From Bradyrhizobium sp. WSM471 (GTDB lineage: Bacteria; Pseudomonadota; Alphaproteobacteria; Rhizobiales; Xanthobacteraceae), in contig NZ_CM001442.1 of assembly GCF_000244915.1 (NCBI RefSeq), forward strand, positions 3,162,001-3,226,000: 64,000 nucleotides of DNA, written 5' to 3'. The notes under the pieces are model-generated. The model was not told the origin of the DNA and made no database searches. It saw nothing but the letters and a program-made list of their open reading frames with translations. The number at the start of each line of letters is the position of its first letter. Positions within the stretch are counted from its first letter, which is position 1. Of the stretch, positions 43,262-51,483 are shown piece by piece. Position numbers and translations under genes: made by a program.

Positions 43262-43825
43262 GTGACACAAGCGGCTTCGGACGAGATCCTGATCGCCAGG
43301 ATCGCTCAAGGCGACCGGCTCGCCATGCAGGTGCTGTACGGGCGGCACCATGTCAGGGTGTATCGGTTCGGCCTCCGGCTCGTGCGGGACGAGCAGGCGG
43401 CGGAAGACCTCATCAGCGAGGTATTTCTCGACGTCTGGCGTCAAGCCGGCAAGTTCGAGGGCCGATCCGCCGTTTCCACCTGGCTGCTGGCCATTACCCG
43501 ATTCAAGGCCCTGTCTGCGCTTCGGCGCAGGAAGGATTTTGAGTTGGACGACGACGCCGCGAACGCGATCGAGGATACGTCCGACAATCCGGAAACGGCG
43601 GTGCAGAAGAAGGATACCAGTGAAGCGTTGCGGGAGTGTCTGACGGGCCTCTCGCCGGACCATCGGGAAATCGTCGATCTCGTCTACTACCACGAGAAAT
43701 CCGTGGAAGAAGTGGCCGAAATTGTTGGCATCCCGGAGAACACTGTGAAGACGCGCTTGTTCTATGCGCGCAAGAAATTGGCCGAACTGCTGAAGGCAGC
43801 CGGCATTGAGCGAGGCTGGCCATGA
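43262..43825 (+). CDS. ECF RNA polymerase sigma factor
   Basis: A 187-residue ECF sigma factor. Region 2 (EQAAEDLISEVFLDVWRQAGKF, AVSTWLLAITRFKALSALRRRK) and region 4 (LSPDHREIVDLVYYHEKSVEEVAEIVGIPENTVKTRLFYARKKL, read with breaks) are clear. GTG 43262 (MTQAASDE) is my choice, with TTG 43256 as the alternative. The anti-sigma gene starts within its stop codon (ATGA overlap). The operon continues to a subtilisin-like protease. No promoter was assigned. Confidence 0.9.
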   Translation: MTQAASDEILIARIAQGDRLAMQVLYGRHHVRVYRFGLRLVRDEQAAEDLISEVFLDVWRQAGKFEGRSAVSTWLLAITRFKALSALRRRKDFELDDDAANAIEDTSDNPETAVQKKDTSEALRECLTGLSPDHREIVDLVYYHEKSVEEVAEIVGIPENTVKTRLFYARKKLAELLKAAGIERGWP

Positions 43826-44517
43826 TGGCTTTGAGCAAGAAGATGCTGGAGCAAGAGCCCGGTGAAATTGAACTGCTGCTGCCGTGGCACGCCGCCGGCA
43901 CGCTGAACCCGCGCGATGCGCGCCGCGTCGACGAGGCGCTGGCGCGCGATCCGGAGCTCGCGAAGCAATATGCCGCGATCCGCGGCGAGTATGAAGAGAC
44001 CATCCATCTGAACGAGAGCCTGGGTGCTCCGTCGGCGCGTGCGATGCAGAAGCTGTTCGCCGCGATCGACGCTGAGCCTGCGCGAGCGGCCGGTTCGCTG
44101 CCGCTGTCGGCGCGTATCGCCACCTTCTTTGCGAGCCTGTCGCCGCGCACGCTGGCCTGGTCGGCGAGCCTTGGCGCCATGGCGCTCGTGCTGCAAGCCG
44201 GAATCATCGGCGCCGTGTTGACGAAGACCCAGACTGCGACCTTCCAGACTGCTTCGCTCTCGACCAGCGCTCCGCTCACACGCGACCTCGGCACCACCGT
44301 CCCGCCGGCGCGCGCGCTGGTGCGTTTCACGCCCGAGGCGCGCGTCGCCGACATCACCGCATTGCTCGACGGCTACCAGGCTTCGATCATCGGTGATGCC
44401 AAGGGCGGCATGTTCCGCCTCCAGTTCGACAAGGCGATGAGCCGTGACGAACTCACCTCGCTGCTCGGCAAGATGCAGCGCGAGAAGTTCGTCAACCTCG
44501 CCGTCGCAGCGCCGTAG
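43822..44517 (+). CDS. Membrane anti-sigma factor with propeptide-like periplasmic domain
   Basis: A 231-residue protein. The cytosolic N-terminal part (about 1-100) has an anti-sigma-like start (IELLLPWHAAGTLNPRDARRVDEAL) without the zinc-finger HxxxCxxC residues. A membrane helix lies near 111-133 (LAWSASLGAMALVLQAGI). The periplasmic part, about 163-231, reads ALVRFTPEARVADITALLDG to FVNLAVAAP. Its pattern of strand, helix, strand (GMFRLQF), helix and final strand resembles the propeptide of the S8 protease encoded 15 bases downstream. This points to docking of the protease on the anti-sigma factor. That link is inference. Confidence 0.85.
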   Translation: MMALSKKMLEQEPGEIELLLPWHAAGTLNPRDARRVDEALARDPELAKQYAAIRGEYEETIHLNESLGAPSARAMQKLFAAIDAEPARAAGSLPLSARIATFFASLSPRTLAWSASLGAMALVLQAGIIGAVLTKTQTATFQTASLSTSAPLTRDLGTTVPPARALVRFTPEARVADITALLDGYQASIIGDAKGGMFRLQFDKAMSRDELTSLLGKMQREKFVNLAVAAP

Positions 44518-44532
44518 GGCGCTTCCAAACCA

Positions 44533-46239
44533 ATGACGCGCAAGTTTGAAAGTGGAGTAAGAGCCGGGGCCTGCGCTTCGTCGGTCGCAGCCGCGCTTTT
44601 GCTCGCCGCCTGTCTCGGCGTCGAGGTTGCGCAGGCGCAGGCGATCATGCGCACGCCGACGATCAGCGTCCCCTCCCGAATGCCGACGATTTCTCCTGGC
44701 ATCGCCGCACGCGTCAGTCCGGGCGTTGCCGCCAGAGCGGTGGCCGTCGGCCGCGGTCCCGGCCCGGTCGTGACGACGAGGATTTCGGCGCGGATGGGAC
44801 CGACGCCGGTGCTGCCTTATGCGCGTTACTCCCCGAACCTCTATCCCGCCTGTACCGCGTCCGATCGCGACGCGGCCGGCGAATGCCTGGCGCAGCAGAA
44901 CGCAGGCGGCGATGGCTCGGGCAAATCGGGCAAGAAGACCGCCGGAAAGGGGCGCCGCAACAACACGCCCGTCGCCGTGGACTTGCGCACCTTCGCCGGC
45001 GAATTCGTTGCCGAGATCGACGGCGGGCTGTCGTCGACCCAGGCCGACGAGCTTGCGCGCCGCCATGGCCTGACCCGCGTGTCCTCCGAGAATTTTCCGC
45101 TGATCGGGGCAACGTTCGGACTGTTCCGCATCACTGACGGCCGGCCCTCCGCGACGGTGCGGCGCGAATTCGCGGCCGACGGCAGCGTGCGCTCGGTCCA
45201 GCCGAACTTCCGCTACCTGCTCCAGGACCAGAAATCGTCGGTGCCGACCGAGGGTGATCCCGCGCAATATGCGCTGGCCAAGCTCCGCCTGCCGCAGGCA
45301 CATACGCTGGCGCATGGCGCTAATGTGACGGTCGCCGTGATCGACTCCGGGATCGATGCCCAGCATCCGGAACTTGCCAATTCCATCGCCGACAATTTCG
45401 ATGCGCTCGGCAGCGCCGAGGGCCCGCACATTCATGGCACCGGCATTGCCGGCGCCATCGTGGCGCATGCCAAGCTGATGGGCAGCGCGCCCGAGGCGCG
45501 CCTCATCGCCATCCGCGCCTTTGGCGGCACCACCGGCGGGGCCGAGAGCTCGTCCTACATCATCCTGCGCTCGCTGAACTATGCCGCCGAGCATGGTGCG
45601 CAGATCGTCAACATGAGTTTTGCCGGTCCGAAAGATGCGGTGATCGAGCGGGCCATCGCGGCGACCGCCGCGCGTGGCCTGGTGCTGATCGCGGCCGCCG
45701 GCAATGCCGGCGCGAAGTCCCCGCCGCTCTATCCGGCCGCCAACCCCAACGTGATCGCGGTCAGCGCGACCGACCAGCAGGACAGGCTGTTCACCGCCTC
45801 CAACCGCGGCAACTACATCGCGGTCGCGGCCCCCGGCGTCGATATCTTCCTGCCCGCGCCTGACGGCAAGTACCAGATGACGTCGGGCACCTCGTTCTCG
45901 GCCGCCTATGTCTCGGGCGTCGCGGCGCTGCTGCTCGAGCGCAACTACGCCTTGAAGCCGGAAGCGCTGCGCACGACGCTTGCGAAGACGGCGCGCGACC
46001 TCGGTTCACCCGGCCGTGATGATCTGTTCGGCGATGGCGGGGCCGATGCGTTTGCCGCGGTGATGGCCGTTCCTGCCGCTGGCGCGACGCCGGTCGCGGC
46101 CGCGTCCGGTACAATAAAACGTGAAGATATCGAGAAGCGTCGCGACGAGCCTGGCATCCGCGCATTAGAGCAACCTTCGTTGTCGAGCACCGAGGATAAA
46201 GCCACGATTTCTCAAGCGGATAAGCCGGCGACGCGATAG
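44533..46239 (+). CDS. Exported subtilisin-like serine protease (S8)
   Basis: A 568-residue S8 peptidase. A signal segment (AALLLAACLGVEVAQAQA) contains LAAC, so it may be a lipoprotein at C27 or be cut after AQA. A low-complexity stretch to about residue 150 comes next, then an I9-like propeptide (about 157-228, TFGLFRIT) and the catalytic domain. The triad is D271 (VAVIDSGID), H301 (HGTGIAG) and S454 (TSGTSFSAAYVSG), with N391 as oxyanion residue (AAAGNAG). The substrate is unknown. It is the third gene of the ECF sigma/anti-sigma operon and probably acts in the envelope. Confidence 0.92.
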   Translation: MTRKFESGVRAGACASSVAAALLLAACLGVEVAQAQAIMRTPTISVPSRMPTISPGIAARVSPGVAARAVAVGRGPGPVVTTRISARMGPTPVLPYARYSPNLYPACTASDRDAAGECLAQQNAGGDGSGKSGKKTAGKGRRNNTPVAVDLRTFAGEFVAEIDGGLSSTQADELARRHGLTRVSSENFPLIGATFGLFRITDGRPSATVRREFAADGSVRSVQPNFRYLLQDQKSSVPTEGDPAQYALAKLRLPQAHTLAHGANVTVAVIDSGIDAQHPELANSIADNFDALGSAEGPHIHGTGIAGAIVAHAKLMGSAPEARLIAIRAFGGTTGGAESSSYIILRSLNYAAEHGAQIVNMSFAGPKDAVIERAIAATAARGLVLIAAAGNAGAKSPPLYPAANPNVIAVSATDQQDRLFTASNRGNYIAVAAPGVDIFLPAPDGKYQMTSGTSFSAAYVSGVAALLLERNYALKPEALRTTLAKTARDLGSPGRDDLFGDGGADAFAAVMAVPAAGATPVAAASGTIKREDIEKRRDEPGIRALEQPSLSSTEDKATISQADKPATR

Positions 46240-46718
46240 CGGCTGCGACAACTTTGCGCGCGGCGCGAAGGTCGAAAAATCAAACGCCGCATTGAACGTT
46301 CGGCCCGCTGCCACGACCAAATTATGTGGGAGCGGTTATCCCTCCCCATAAGTCATATCAGGCGCGAGCGCCCATCCACCCCAAGCGCCCATATGGCTCG
46401 ACCCGTCCGGTTGTCCCCCCGGACGGGTCTTTTCTTTTTGGACGTCCCATTCCTCGAAGCCCTGCGCGAGATCAGCTTCCGGTCGAGAGATCGTGGCTCG
46501 CTCATCCCCCGCCGCTCTGCCGCACGCCGCAAGCGCGCTATGCTTGCGCGAAGCTTGACTCCAAAACCCCTTGAATCTCCGCACGACTACGGAGTTTGGC
46601 GACGAAAACCTCGTCGTTGCTGGACAAGTCAAAACTTTTCCACAAAATATTCACGTCGCGTCTAAATTGATTCGTTTGCGTTGCGTCGCGTCCGTATTTT
46701 CTCCTGACGGGCTGATTT
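46240..46718. other. Long non-coding region with an isolated terminator
   Basis: About 480 bases. A strong terminator lies at 46400-46439, 160 bases after the protease stop. The rest shows no convincing gene; an open frame at 46324-46665 runs through the terminator hairpin and has no family resemblance. The interval before the terminator could be a long 3' untranslated region or a small RNA. Confidence 0.5.
46400..46439 (+). terminator. Strong rho-independent terminator
   Basis: A perfect 11-base-pair stem (GACCCGTCCGG at 46400-46410, CCGGACGGGTC at 46419-46429) with an 8-base loop, followed by TTTTCTTTTT. It probably ends the sigma/anti-sigma/protease operon. Confidence 0.9.
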
Positions 46719-47390
46719 ATGACACATCGCCAAGAGGCTATTCGCGACGTGGCTATTGGCCGCGACATTGCGGCACGCTGGTGCGCTCTCGCCGAGCAGC
46801 GGCTGGTGCATCTCTCCGAGATGTTCGAGACCGGGCGCTGGCGCCGCTATCACTCCGAGATCGCATTTCTCGAAAACATCCAGGAAGCCAAGCTCGCCGT
46901 CCAGACCTGGCGCGCGCTTGCCACCGGCGCTGACGTCGCCGCGGCGGCCGCGAGCGTGTCGCCCGCCTTCGGCTGGTCGCCGGCGACAATGCCCCGCATC
47001 TTTCCGCGTGAGCAGCAGGCGCAGACCGTGCAACCGAAGGCCGTGCACATCGCCCCGGAGACCGCCGTGCCGGTCAGGCTCGATCCCAAGCCGGGCGTTC
47101 TCGCCGCAATCTCCGAAGCCCCGGCCGCGCGGGTCGCCGCGCCTGCCGCGATGGCACCGCTCCAAGTGCCGGCTGCCATGGCGCCGCCCACCGCGCCCGT
47201 CGCGATGACGGGGCCCAAGGTGCCGGCCGCGACGGCAGCGCCCAAGGCACTGGCGGCGATGGCGGCGCTTCTGCCGCAGTTCTCGCCGCCGGCAGCCGAA
47301 ATTGTCGCAGCCCCCGAGCGTCTGGTTGAGTTCACCTTCAACCTCGACGGCCTCGAAGCGAAGTACCCGCTGCTGCGGAACGCATTCTAA
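46719..47390 (+). CDS. TIGR03809-like hypothetical protein
   Basis: A 223-residue protein of unknown function. The N-terminal 70 residues (ARWCALAEQRLVHLSEMFETGRW) are well structured and resemble the family I know as TIGR03809, limited to Bradyrhizobium and relatives. The middle is Ala/Pro/Val-rich and probably flexible, and the end reads LVEFTFNLDGLEAKYPLLRN. No signal peptide is seen. The partner-family gene (TIGR03808) lies at 48021-49391 in convergent orientation, with a repeat-bounded GIY-YIG gene between them. Confidence 0.7.
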   Translation: MTHRQEAIRDVAIGRDIAARWCALAEQRLVHLSEMFETGRWRRYHSEIAFLENIQEAKLAVQTWRALATGADVAAAAASVSPAFGWSPATMPRIFPREQQAQTVQPKAVHIAPETAVPVRLDPKPGVLAAISEAPAARVAAPAAMAPLQVPAAMAPPTAPVAMTGPKVPAATAAPKALAAMAALLPQFSPPAAEIVAAPERLVEFTFNLDGLEAKYPLLRNAF

Positions 47391-47430
47391 CGGAATGCTT
47401 GAGACGGACGCTGCGCCATCTCTAACCCGT

Positions 47431-47490
47431 CGTCCTGAGGTGCGAGCTAAGCGGCGCAACGCGCCGATTAGGGAGCCTCGAAGGATGAGC
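47431..47490. repeat. Dispersed palindromic repeat, CTGAGGTGCGAG family
   Basis: Begins GTCCTGAGGTGCGAG and ends GCCTCGAAGGATGA. It shares both ends with 47936-47998 and is the inverse of 47828-47887. Together the copies flank the GIY-YIG gene. Confidence 0.8.
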
Positions 47491-47516
47491 GGCCCGTGTG
47501 CCAGCCGCACCAAGAC

Positions 47517-47822
47517 TTATTTCTTCCCGGGCTCTCCCGCGCGGCGCCGTGCAAGCTGACTCACCGAATCCCAATCCGACTTGATGAGCGCTTCCTTCTT
47601 GGCGCGGCTCCATCCCTTGAGTTGCCGCTCAGCGGCAATGCCGTCCGTGATCCGGTCAAAATACTCCGACCACACCAGGACGACGGGGCGTCTCGAGAAG
47701 GTATAGCCGGGATAGGTACCGGCATTGTGCTGATCGACCCGGCTGGAGGTGTCATCGCCGGTAGCGCTTCCGATGTAGAAAGAACCATCAGCGCAGCGCA
47801 ACATGTAGACGTAGATGCCCAC
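47517..47822 (-). CDS. GIY-YIG domain protein
   Basis: A 101-residue small nuclease-like protein. IYVYMLRCADGSFYIGSA is the GIY-YIG start, and RRPVVLVWSEYFDRITDGIAAERQLKGWSRAKKEALI follows with the usual Arg and Glu. I chose GTG 47822, because AAGGA lies just before it; that ribosome site is part of the repeat at 47828-47887. Longer frames start within the repeat at 47861. Such orphan proteins resemble the UPF0213/YhbQ group, whose cellular role is unclear. Repeats flank it on both sides. Confidence 0.8.
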   Translation of the reverse strand: MGIYVYMLRCADGSFYIGSATGDDTSSRVDQHNAGTYPGYTFSRRPVVLVWSEYFDRITDGIAAERQLKGWSRAKKEALIKSDWDSVSQLARRRAGEPGKK

Positions 47823-47827
47823 AACAT

Positions 47828-47887
47828 CATCCTTCGAGGCTCCCCGCGCGGTGCTCCACACCGCACGGCTCGCACCTCAGGATGACG
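47828..47887. repeat. Dispersed palindromic repeat, inverted copy
   Basis: Reads CATCCTTCGAGGC to CACCTCAGGATGACG, the reverse of the copies at 47431-47490 and 47936-47998. On the minus strand its AAGGATGA end provides the likely ribosome site of the GIY-YIG gene. Confidence 0.8.
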
Positions 47888-47935
47888 ACGGTGCTCTGGT
47901 TGTCAAGTTGGAGGTGACAACCTGAAGATATATCC

Positions 47936-47998
47936 CGTCATCCTGAGGTGCGAGTTTCGCGGTGCAGAGCACCGGGGAGCGAGCCTCGAAGGATGAAC
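47936..47998. repeat. Dispersed palindromic repeat, direct copy
   Basis: Begins CGTCATCCTGAGGTGCGAG and ends GCCTCGAAGGATGAACGG. It forms an inverted pair with 47828-47887, and lies just downstream of the TIGR03808 gene stop. Confidence 0.8.
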
Positions 47999-48020
47999 GG
48001 CCCGACTTTCAACCGTACGC

Positions 48021-49391
48021 CTACCGCCGCACCGCATTCCCGCCGACCACCAATTGCGCAAACCGCTGGGCGCCGTCCACCGACAGGTCGGACGTCACGG
48101 CGCGCGCGTGATCGAGGCCGACTACGGCGCCGCGCGGGGTTTCCGAGATCATGTTGTTGTTGACCAGCGCGGTGCCGGCGCCGGGCACGACGGACACCCC
48201 GACGCCGGCCAGTGCCTTGCGGATCACGTTGCCCGTGATCGCGACGTCGCGGAGATATTTGCCCCAGCCGGCGACGATGCCATAGGACGGCGCGTTCTCG
48301 ATCACGTTGCCGGTGACCGATGAATCCGCCTCGACGTAGATGCCGATGCCGGCATCGTCATCCGGCGCGGTGCCGATCGGCCGCTTCGGGATCAGATTCC
48401 GGATGATGTTGCCCTGGACCACGGCGATGCGGCCGCCTTCGTTGAAATTGCAGACGGAGACGCCGACGGCGGCACCGTCCACAATGTTGTTGGCGATCAC
48501 CGCGGCCTCAAACGCGAACTCCGAATAAAGCGCGACCTCGCGCACGTCGCTGACGCTGTTGCCGGTGATGTGGATGTTCGAGGCCGAGTTGCCGCGCACG
48601 GCGGAATAATCGCAGTTCTTGATGCGATTGCCGCGCACGATGACATTGCCGGCGCGGAACGCGTTGATGGCGTTGCCATACTGGCCGGAGCCGCCGGGGC
48701 CGGCCTTGATGTCCTCGATGCGGTTATCAGTGACCAGCGTGCCGTCATCGCCGATAGCGGTGCGCAGGATCTCGATGCCGTTGTCGTTGGTGCCGGTGAT
48801 GGTGTTGTGGGAGACGCTGAGACCCCTGGCGTCGAACGACACCACTGCCGTCACCGCGATGTTGGTAAAGATGTTGCCCGAGATGTCGCCGGAGACCTGC
48901 TCGAGCCAGACGCCGCTGCCGCCGGACCCGGTGATCTCGCAATCGGTGATGCGGACGTCGCGCCCGCCGAGCACGTGGATCAGCCCGCGCCGCGTCGGCA
49001 GCGGAATGCCGCCACCATCGAAGGTGATGCCAGTGAGGCCGATTGTATCGGAGCCGTCGCTCTGGATCGCCGACGCCCCGCCGGTGAAGACGAATTTTGT
49101 CGCGCCGCGCACGCCGATCAGTTGCGCGCCATTTGGCAACCGCAACAGTCCCGTGCGGTAGATGCCAGGTGGCAGCGCCAATGGCATCCGCGCGCGCGCG
49201 GCCTCGTCGATCGCACGCTGCAGCGCGCGGGTCTGATCCTCGCTGCTGCCGGGTCGCACGCCATATTGCGTGGCATCGCGGCCGAGCAGCGACGTCAGAG
49301 GCGCCGCACGCGCGGCGTCGGCGGGTATCGCGAGCGCGCCGGCGATGCCTGCGGTCGAAGCTCCGATGAGATGGCGGCGATTGAGGTCCAT
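48021..49391 (-). CDS. Tat-exported parallel beta-helix repeat protein (TIGR03808-like)
   Basis: A 456-residue exported protein. The Tat signal MDLNRRHLIGASTAGIAGAL ends near ADAARA. The rest has pectate-lyase-like beta-helix repeats rich in Asn and Gly (ITFDGGGIPLPTRRG, SHNTITGTNDNGIEIL, VIRGNRIKNCDY-like). It matches the family I recall as TIGR03808, a twin-arginine-translocated repeat protein of unknown function. A role on polysaccharide is likely for the fold but not shown. The start is ATG 49391. Its partner-family gene is at 46719-47390. Confidence 0.85.
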   Translation of the reverse strand: MDLNRRHLIGASTAGIAGALAIPADAARAAPLTSLLGRDATQYGVRPGSSEDQTRALQRAIDEAARARMPLALPPGIYRTGLLRLPNGAQLIGVRGATKFVFTGGASAIQSDGSDTIGLTGITFDGGGIPLPTRRGLIHVLGGRDVRITDCEITGSGGSGVWLEQVSGDISGNIFTNIAVTAVVSFDARGLSVSHNTITGTNDNGIEILRTAIGDDGTLVTDNRIEDIKAGPGGSGQYGNAINAFRAGNVIVRGNRIKNCDYSAVRGNSASNIHITGNSVSDVREVALYSEFAFEAAVIANNIVDGAAVGVSVCNFNEGGRIAVVQGNIIRNLIPKRPIGTAPDDDAGIGIYVEADSSVTGNVIENAPSYGIVAGWGKYLRDVAITGNVIRKALAGVGVSVVPGAGTALVNNNMISETPRGAVVGLDHARAVTSDLSVDGAQRFAQLVVGGNAVRR

Positions 49392-49483
49392 GACGCGTCC
49401 TCCGGCGGACGCGGGGGTCCGCAGCGGCTAGGTAGCGCAGGGCGGCTGGTCGCGTGAGGATTGTTCGCGGTAGGGTTAAATGT

Positions 49484-50137
49484 TTACGCAGTCGTGTTCC
49501 GAGCCTTCCGTGCCAACTGCACCATCTCCATCAGCATCGCTTCCCCCGCATCCACCAGTTCCTCGAACGTGATCCGTGGCGCGCCCTTGCGGCGCACGGC
49601 GCCACTGCGCGCAAGCAGGGGAATATGGATGAACGCGGCCAGCTTTGGCCCGCCGGCCCTGACGTTTTCGATCGCGCGCCAGCTCAGGTAATTGCAGAGA
49701 TAGGCGCCGGCATCCCGCGAGGCGCGCGCGTCGATGCCGGTGAGGCGCGCGGCGCGCAGCAGCCTGGCGGTGTGCGGTCCGAAAATCATCGCGTCCGCAC
49801 TGCCGGCGATGCCGCGCTTGCTCGAGCGGGTGTTGGCGGCATCGGGCCACAGCATGGTGACGGCGTTGCGCGCGCGGCTCTCGATGCGCAGATAGGGCGT
49901 GCGTGCGGCGAGGCCGAACATCAACAGCGCATCCGGCTTCTCTCTCGCGAGCACCTCCGGCAATTGCCGGTCCACCGCGGCATAGGTGACCGGGAAGATG
50001 TGGCTGGAGATCGCGGTATCGTCGAGCGCGGGACGGCGCAATTGCGCCAGCCGGGCGACCAGCGGCTGGGTCGGATTGTAGGGCGCGCCGGGGAACGGGC
50101 CGAAGCCGGTGAGGAGAATGCGGAGCTTGTCGCTCAT
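49484..50137 (-). CDS. pcp: Pyroglutamyl-peptidase I (C15)
   Basis: A 217-residue cysteine peptidase that removes N-terminal pyroglutamate. The triad is visible in YLRIESRARN (Glu), GAYLCNYLSWRA (Cys) and AAFIHIPLL (His). LTGFGPFPGAPYNPT at the start is the family signature. Its ATG overlaps the meaB stop by four bases, so the two are translated together, though no common function is known. Confidence 0.9.
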   Translation of the reverse strand: MSDKLRILLTGFGPFPGAPYNPTQPLVARLAQLRRPALDDTAISSHIFPVTYAAVDRQLPEVLAREKPDALLMFGLAARTPYLRIESRARNAVTMLWPDAANTRSSKRGIAGSADAMIFGPHTARLLRAARLTGIDARASRDAGAYLCNYLSWRAIENVRAGGPKLAAFIHIPLLARSGAVRRKGAPRITFEELVDAGEAMLMEMVQLARKARNTTA

Positions 50138-51117
50138 TGCAGCAACTCCAGGATCTTTTCGGCGGCGAGCGCCGGCGTGAGATGGCCGTCGGCCACCTCA
50201 GTCTCGATCTTCCGGACCTTGGTGCGGACCGACGCCTCGCTGCGCAACCGCGCCAGCATGCGTTGCTCCAGCATCGACCACATCCATTTCACCTGCTGCT
50301 CGCGTCGCCGTGCGGCGAAGTCGCCGGATGCATTCATCGCCTTGCGGTGATCGAGAACCTTCTGCCAGATCTTCGCGATGCCGTCGCCGGTCAGGGCCGA
50401 ATAGGTCTCGACCGGCGGATGCCAATGCTCGGAGCGTGGCGTCAGGATATGCAGCGCGCCGCGATAGTCGGCGGCGGTGATGTTGGCGCGCTTGAGATTG
50501 TCGCCGTCGGCCTTGTTGATCGCGATCATGTCGGCGAGCTCGACCAGGCCCTTCTTGATGCCCTGCAATTCGTCGCCGCCGCCCGGCAGCATCAGGGCCA
50601 GGAAGAAATCGGTCATGTCGCAGACTGCGGTCTCGGACTGGCCGATGCCGACGGTCTCGACCAGCACGACGTCGAAGCCGGCGGCTTCGCAGAGCAGCAT
50701 CGCCTCGCGCGTTTTCGCCGCTACACCGCCGAGCGTGCCCGAGGACGGCGAGGGGCGGATGAAGGCGTCGTCGGAGGCCGAGAGCCGGGCCATCCGCGTC
50801 TTGTCGCCGAGGATCGAGCCGCCGCTGCGCGCCGAGGACGGATCGACCGCGAGCACCGCGACCTTGTGGCCTTGCTCGATGAGATGGGTGCCGAGCGCGT
50901 CGATGGTGGTGGATTTGCCGACGCCGGGCGAGCCGGTGATGCCGACGCGGACCGCTCTGCCGGTGTCAGGCAAGAGCATCTGCACCAGCTCGCGCGCCAG
51001 CGCCTGATGGTCGCTGCGCCGGCTCTCGACCAGCGTGATGGCCCGCGCGAGCGCCGCGCGGCTGCCGGCACGGAGGTCATGGGCGAGGGATTTGATGTCG
51101 ATGGATTTGCTGGTCAT
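50134..51117 (-). CDS. meaB: Methylmalonyl-CoA mutase chaperone GTPase MeaB
   Basis: A 327-residue G3E-family GTPase that guards methylmalonyl-CoA mutase during cofactor loading and repair. The P-loop GITGSPGVGKST is at residues 59-70. Later motifs include DTVGIGQSE (G3-like switch region VETVGIGQSE) and AINKADGDN. Start ATG 51117. The mutase genes are at 56084-60764, about 5 kb away, separated by the HepT/MntA pair and the tct genes. The annotation ArgK/LAO ATPase is the older name for this family. Confidence 0.93.
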   Translation of the reverse strand: MTSKSIDIKSLAHDLRAGSRAALARAITLVESRRSDHQALARELVQMLLPDTGRAVRVGITGSPGVGKSTTIDALGTHLIEQGHKVAVLAVDPSSARSGGSILGDKTRMARLSASDDAFIRPSPSSGTLGGVAAKTREAMLLCEAAGFDVVLVETVGIGQSETAVCDMTDFFLALMLPGGGDELQGIKKGLVELADMIAINKADGDNLKRANITAADYRGALHILTPRSEHWHPPVETYSALTGDGIAKIWQKVLDHRKAMNASGDFAARRREQQVKWMWSMLEQRMLARLRSEASVRTKVRKIETEVADGHLTPALAAEKILELLQ

Positions 51118-51138
51118 GATTGTCTTCGCGTCCGGCCT

Positions 51139-51483
51139 CTACCGACCCGACTCGCGAATGTGTCGCTCAGCACAGGATTTCAGCGGTGGAAGATGGATTT
51201 GGATAATGTCCCAAACGATCTCGGCTTTCGTCACATGGTAGGCGTGACGCAGCAGATTTCCGAAATCGATCATTTTGCGCCAGTCGATCCCTGGCTCGGC
51301 TCGCTTTACGTCGTCTGGAATGGATCTCGAAGCCTCACATATGATCTCGAGAAGACGTTCGATTGCCAGCCGAGCGGTTTTTTCAGAGACGAATTGCTCA
51401 AATGTGGAGCCCTTCACAACACTTTCGATGTCGGTGATCGCTTCCAGGATATCTCGCAGTCGGTCTTCCACGGTCGGCGGCAT
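51139..51483 (-). CDS. hepT: HepT-like protein (DUF86), toxin of a HepT/MntA module
   Basis: A 114-residue HEPN-fold protein. The usual ribonuclease motif RX4-6H-X-Y is partly lost: G75-N-L-L-R-H80-A-Y82 has Gly where the first Arg normally stands, while His80 and Tyr82 (the residue that MntA modifies) remain. It follows the nucleotidyltransferase gene with no gap, the normal order for these modules. The motif variant matches a common DUF86 subgroup, so activity is open. It is inserted between meaB and the tct genes. Confidence 0.8.
   Translation of the reverse strand: MPPTVEDRLRDILEAITDIESVVKGSTFEQFVSEKTARLAIERLLEIICEASRSIPDDVKRAEPGIDWRKMIDFGNLLRHAYHVTKAEIVWDIIQIHLPPLKSCAERHIRESGR

Noticed and set aside
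46324..46665. A 113-codon open frame on the plus strand
   Set aside because: It runs through the terminator hairpin at 46400-46439, has no ribosome site and its translation is a basic, low-complexity sequence.
47431..47998. A CRISPR-like array
   Set aside because: The repeats are few, unequally spaced, inverted as well as direct, and there are no cas genes; they match dispersed palindromic elements.
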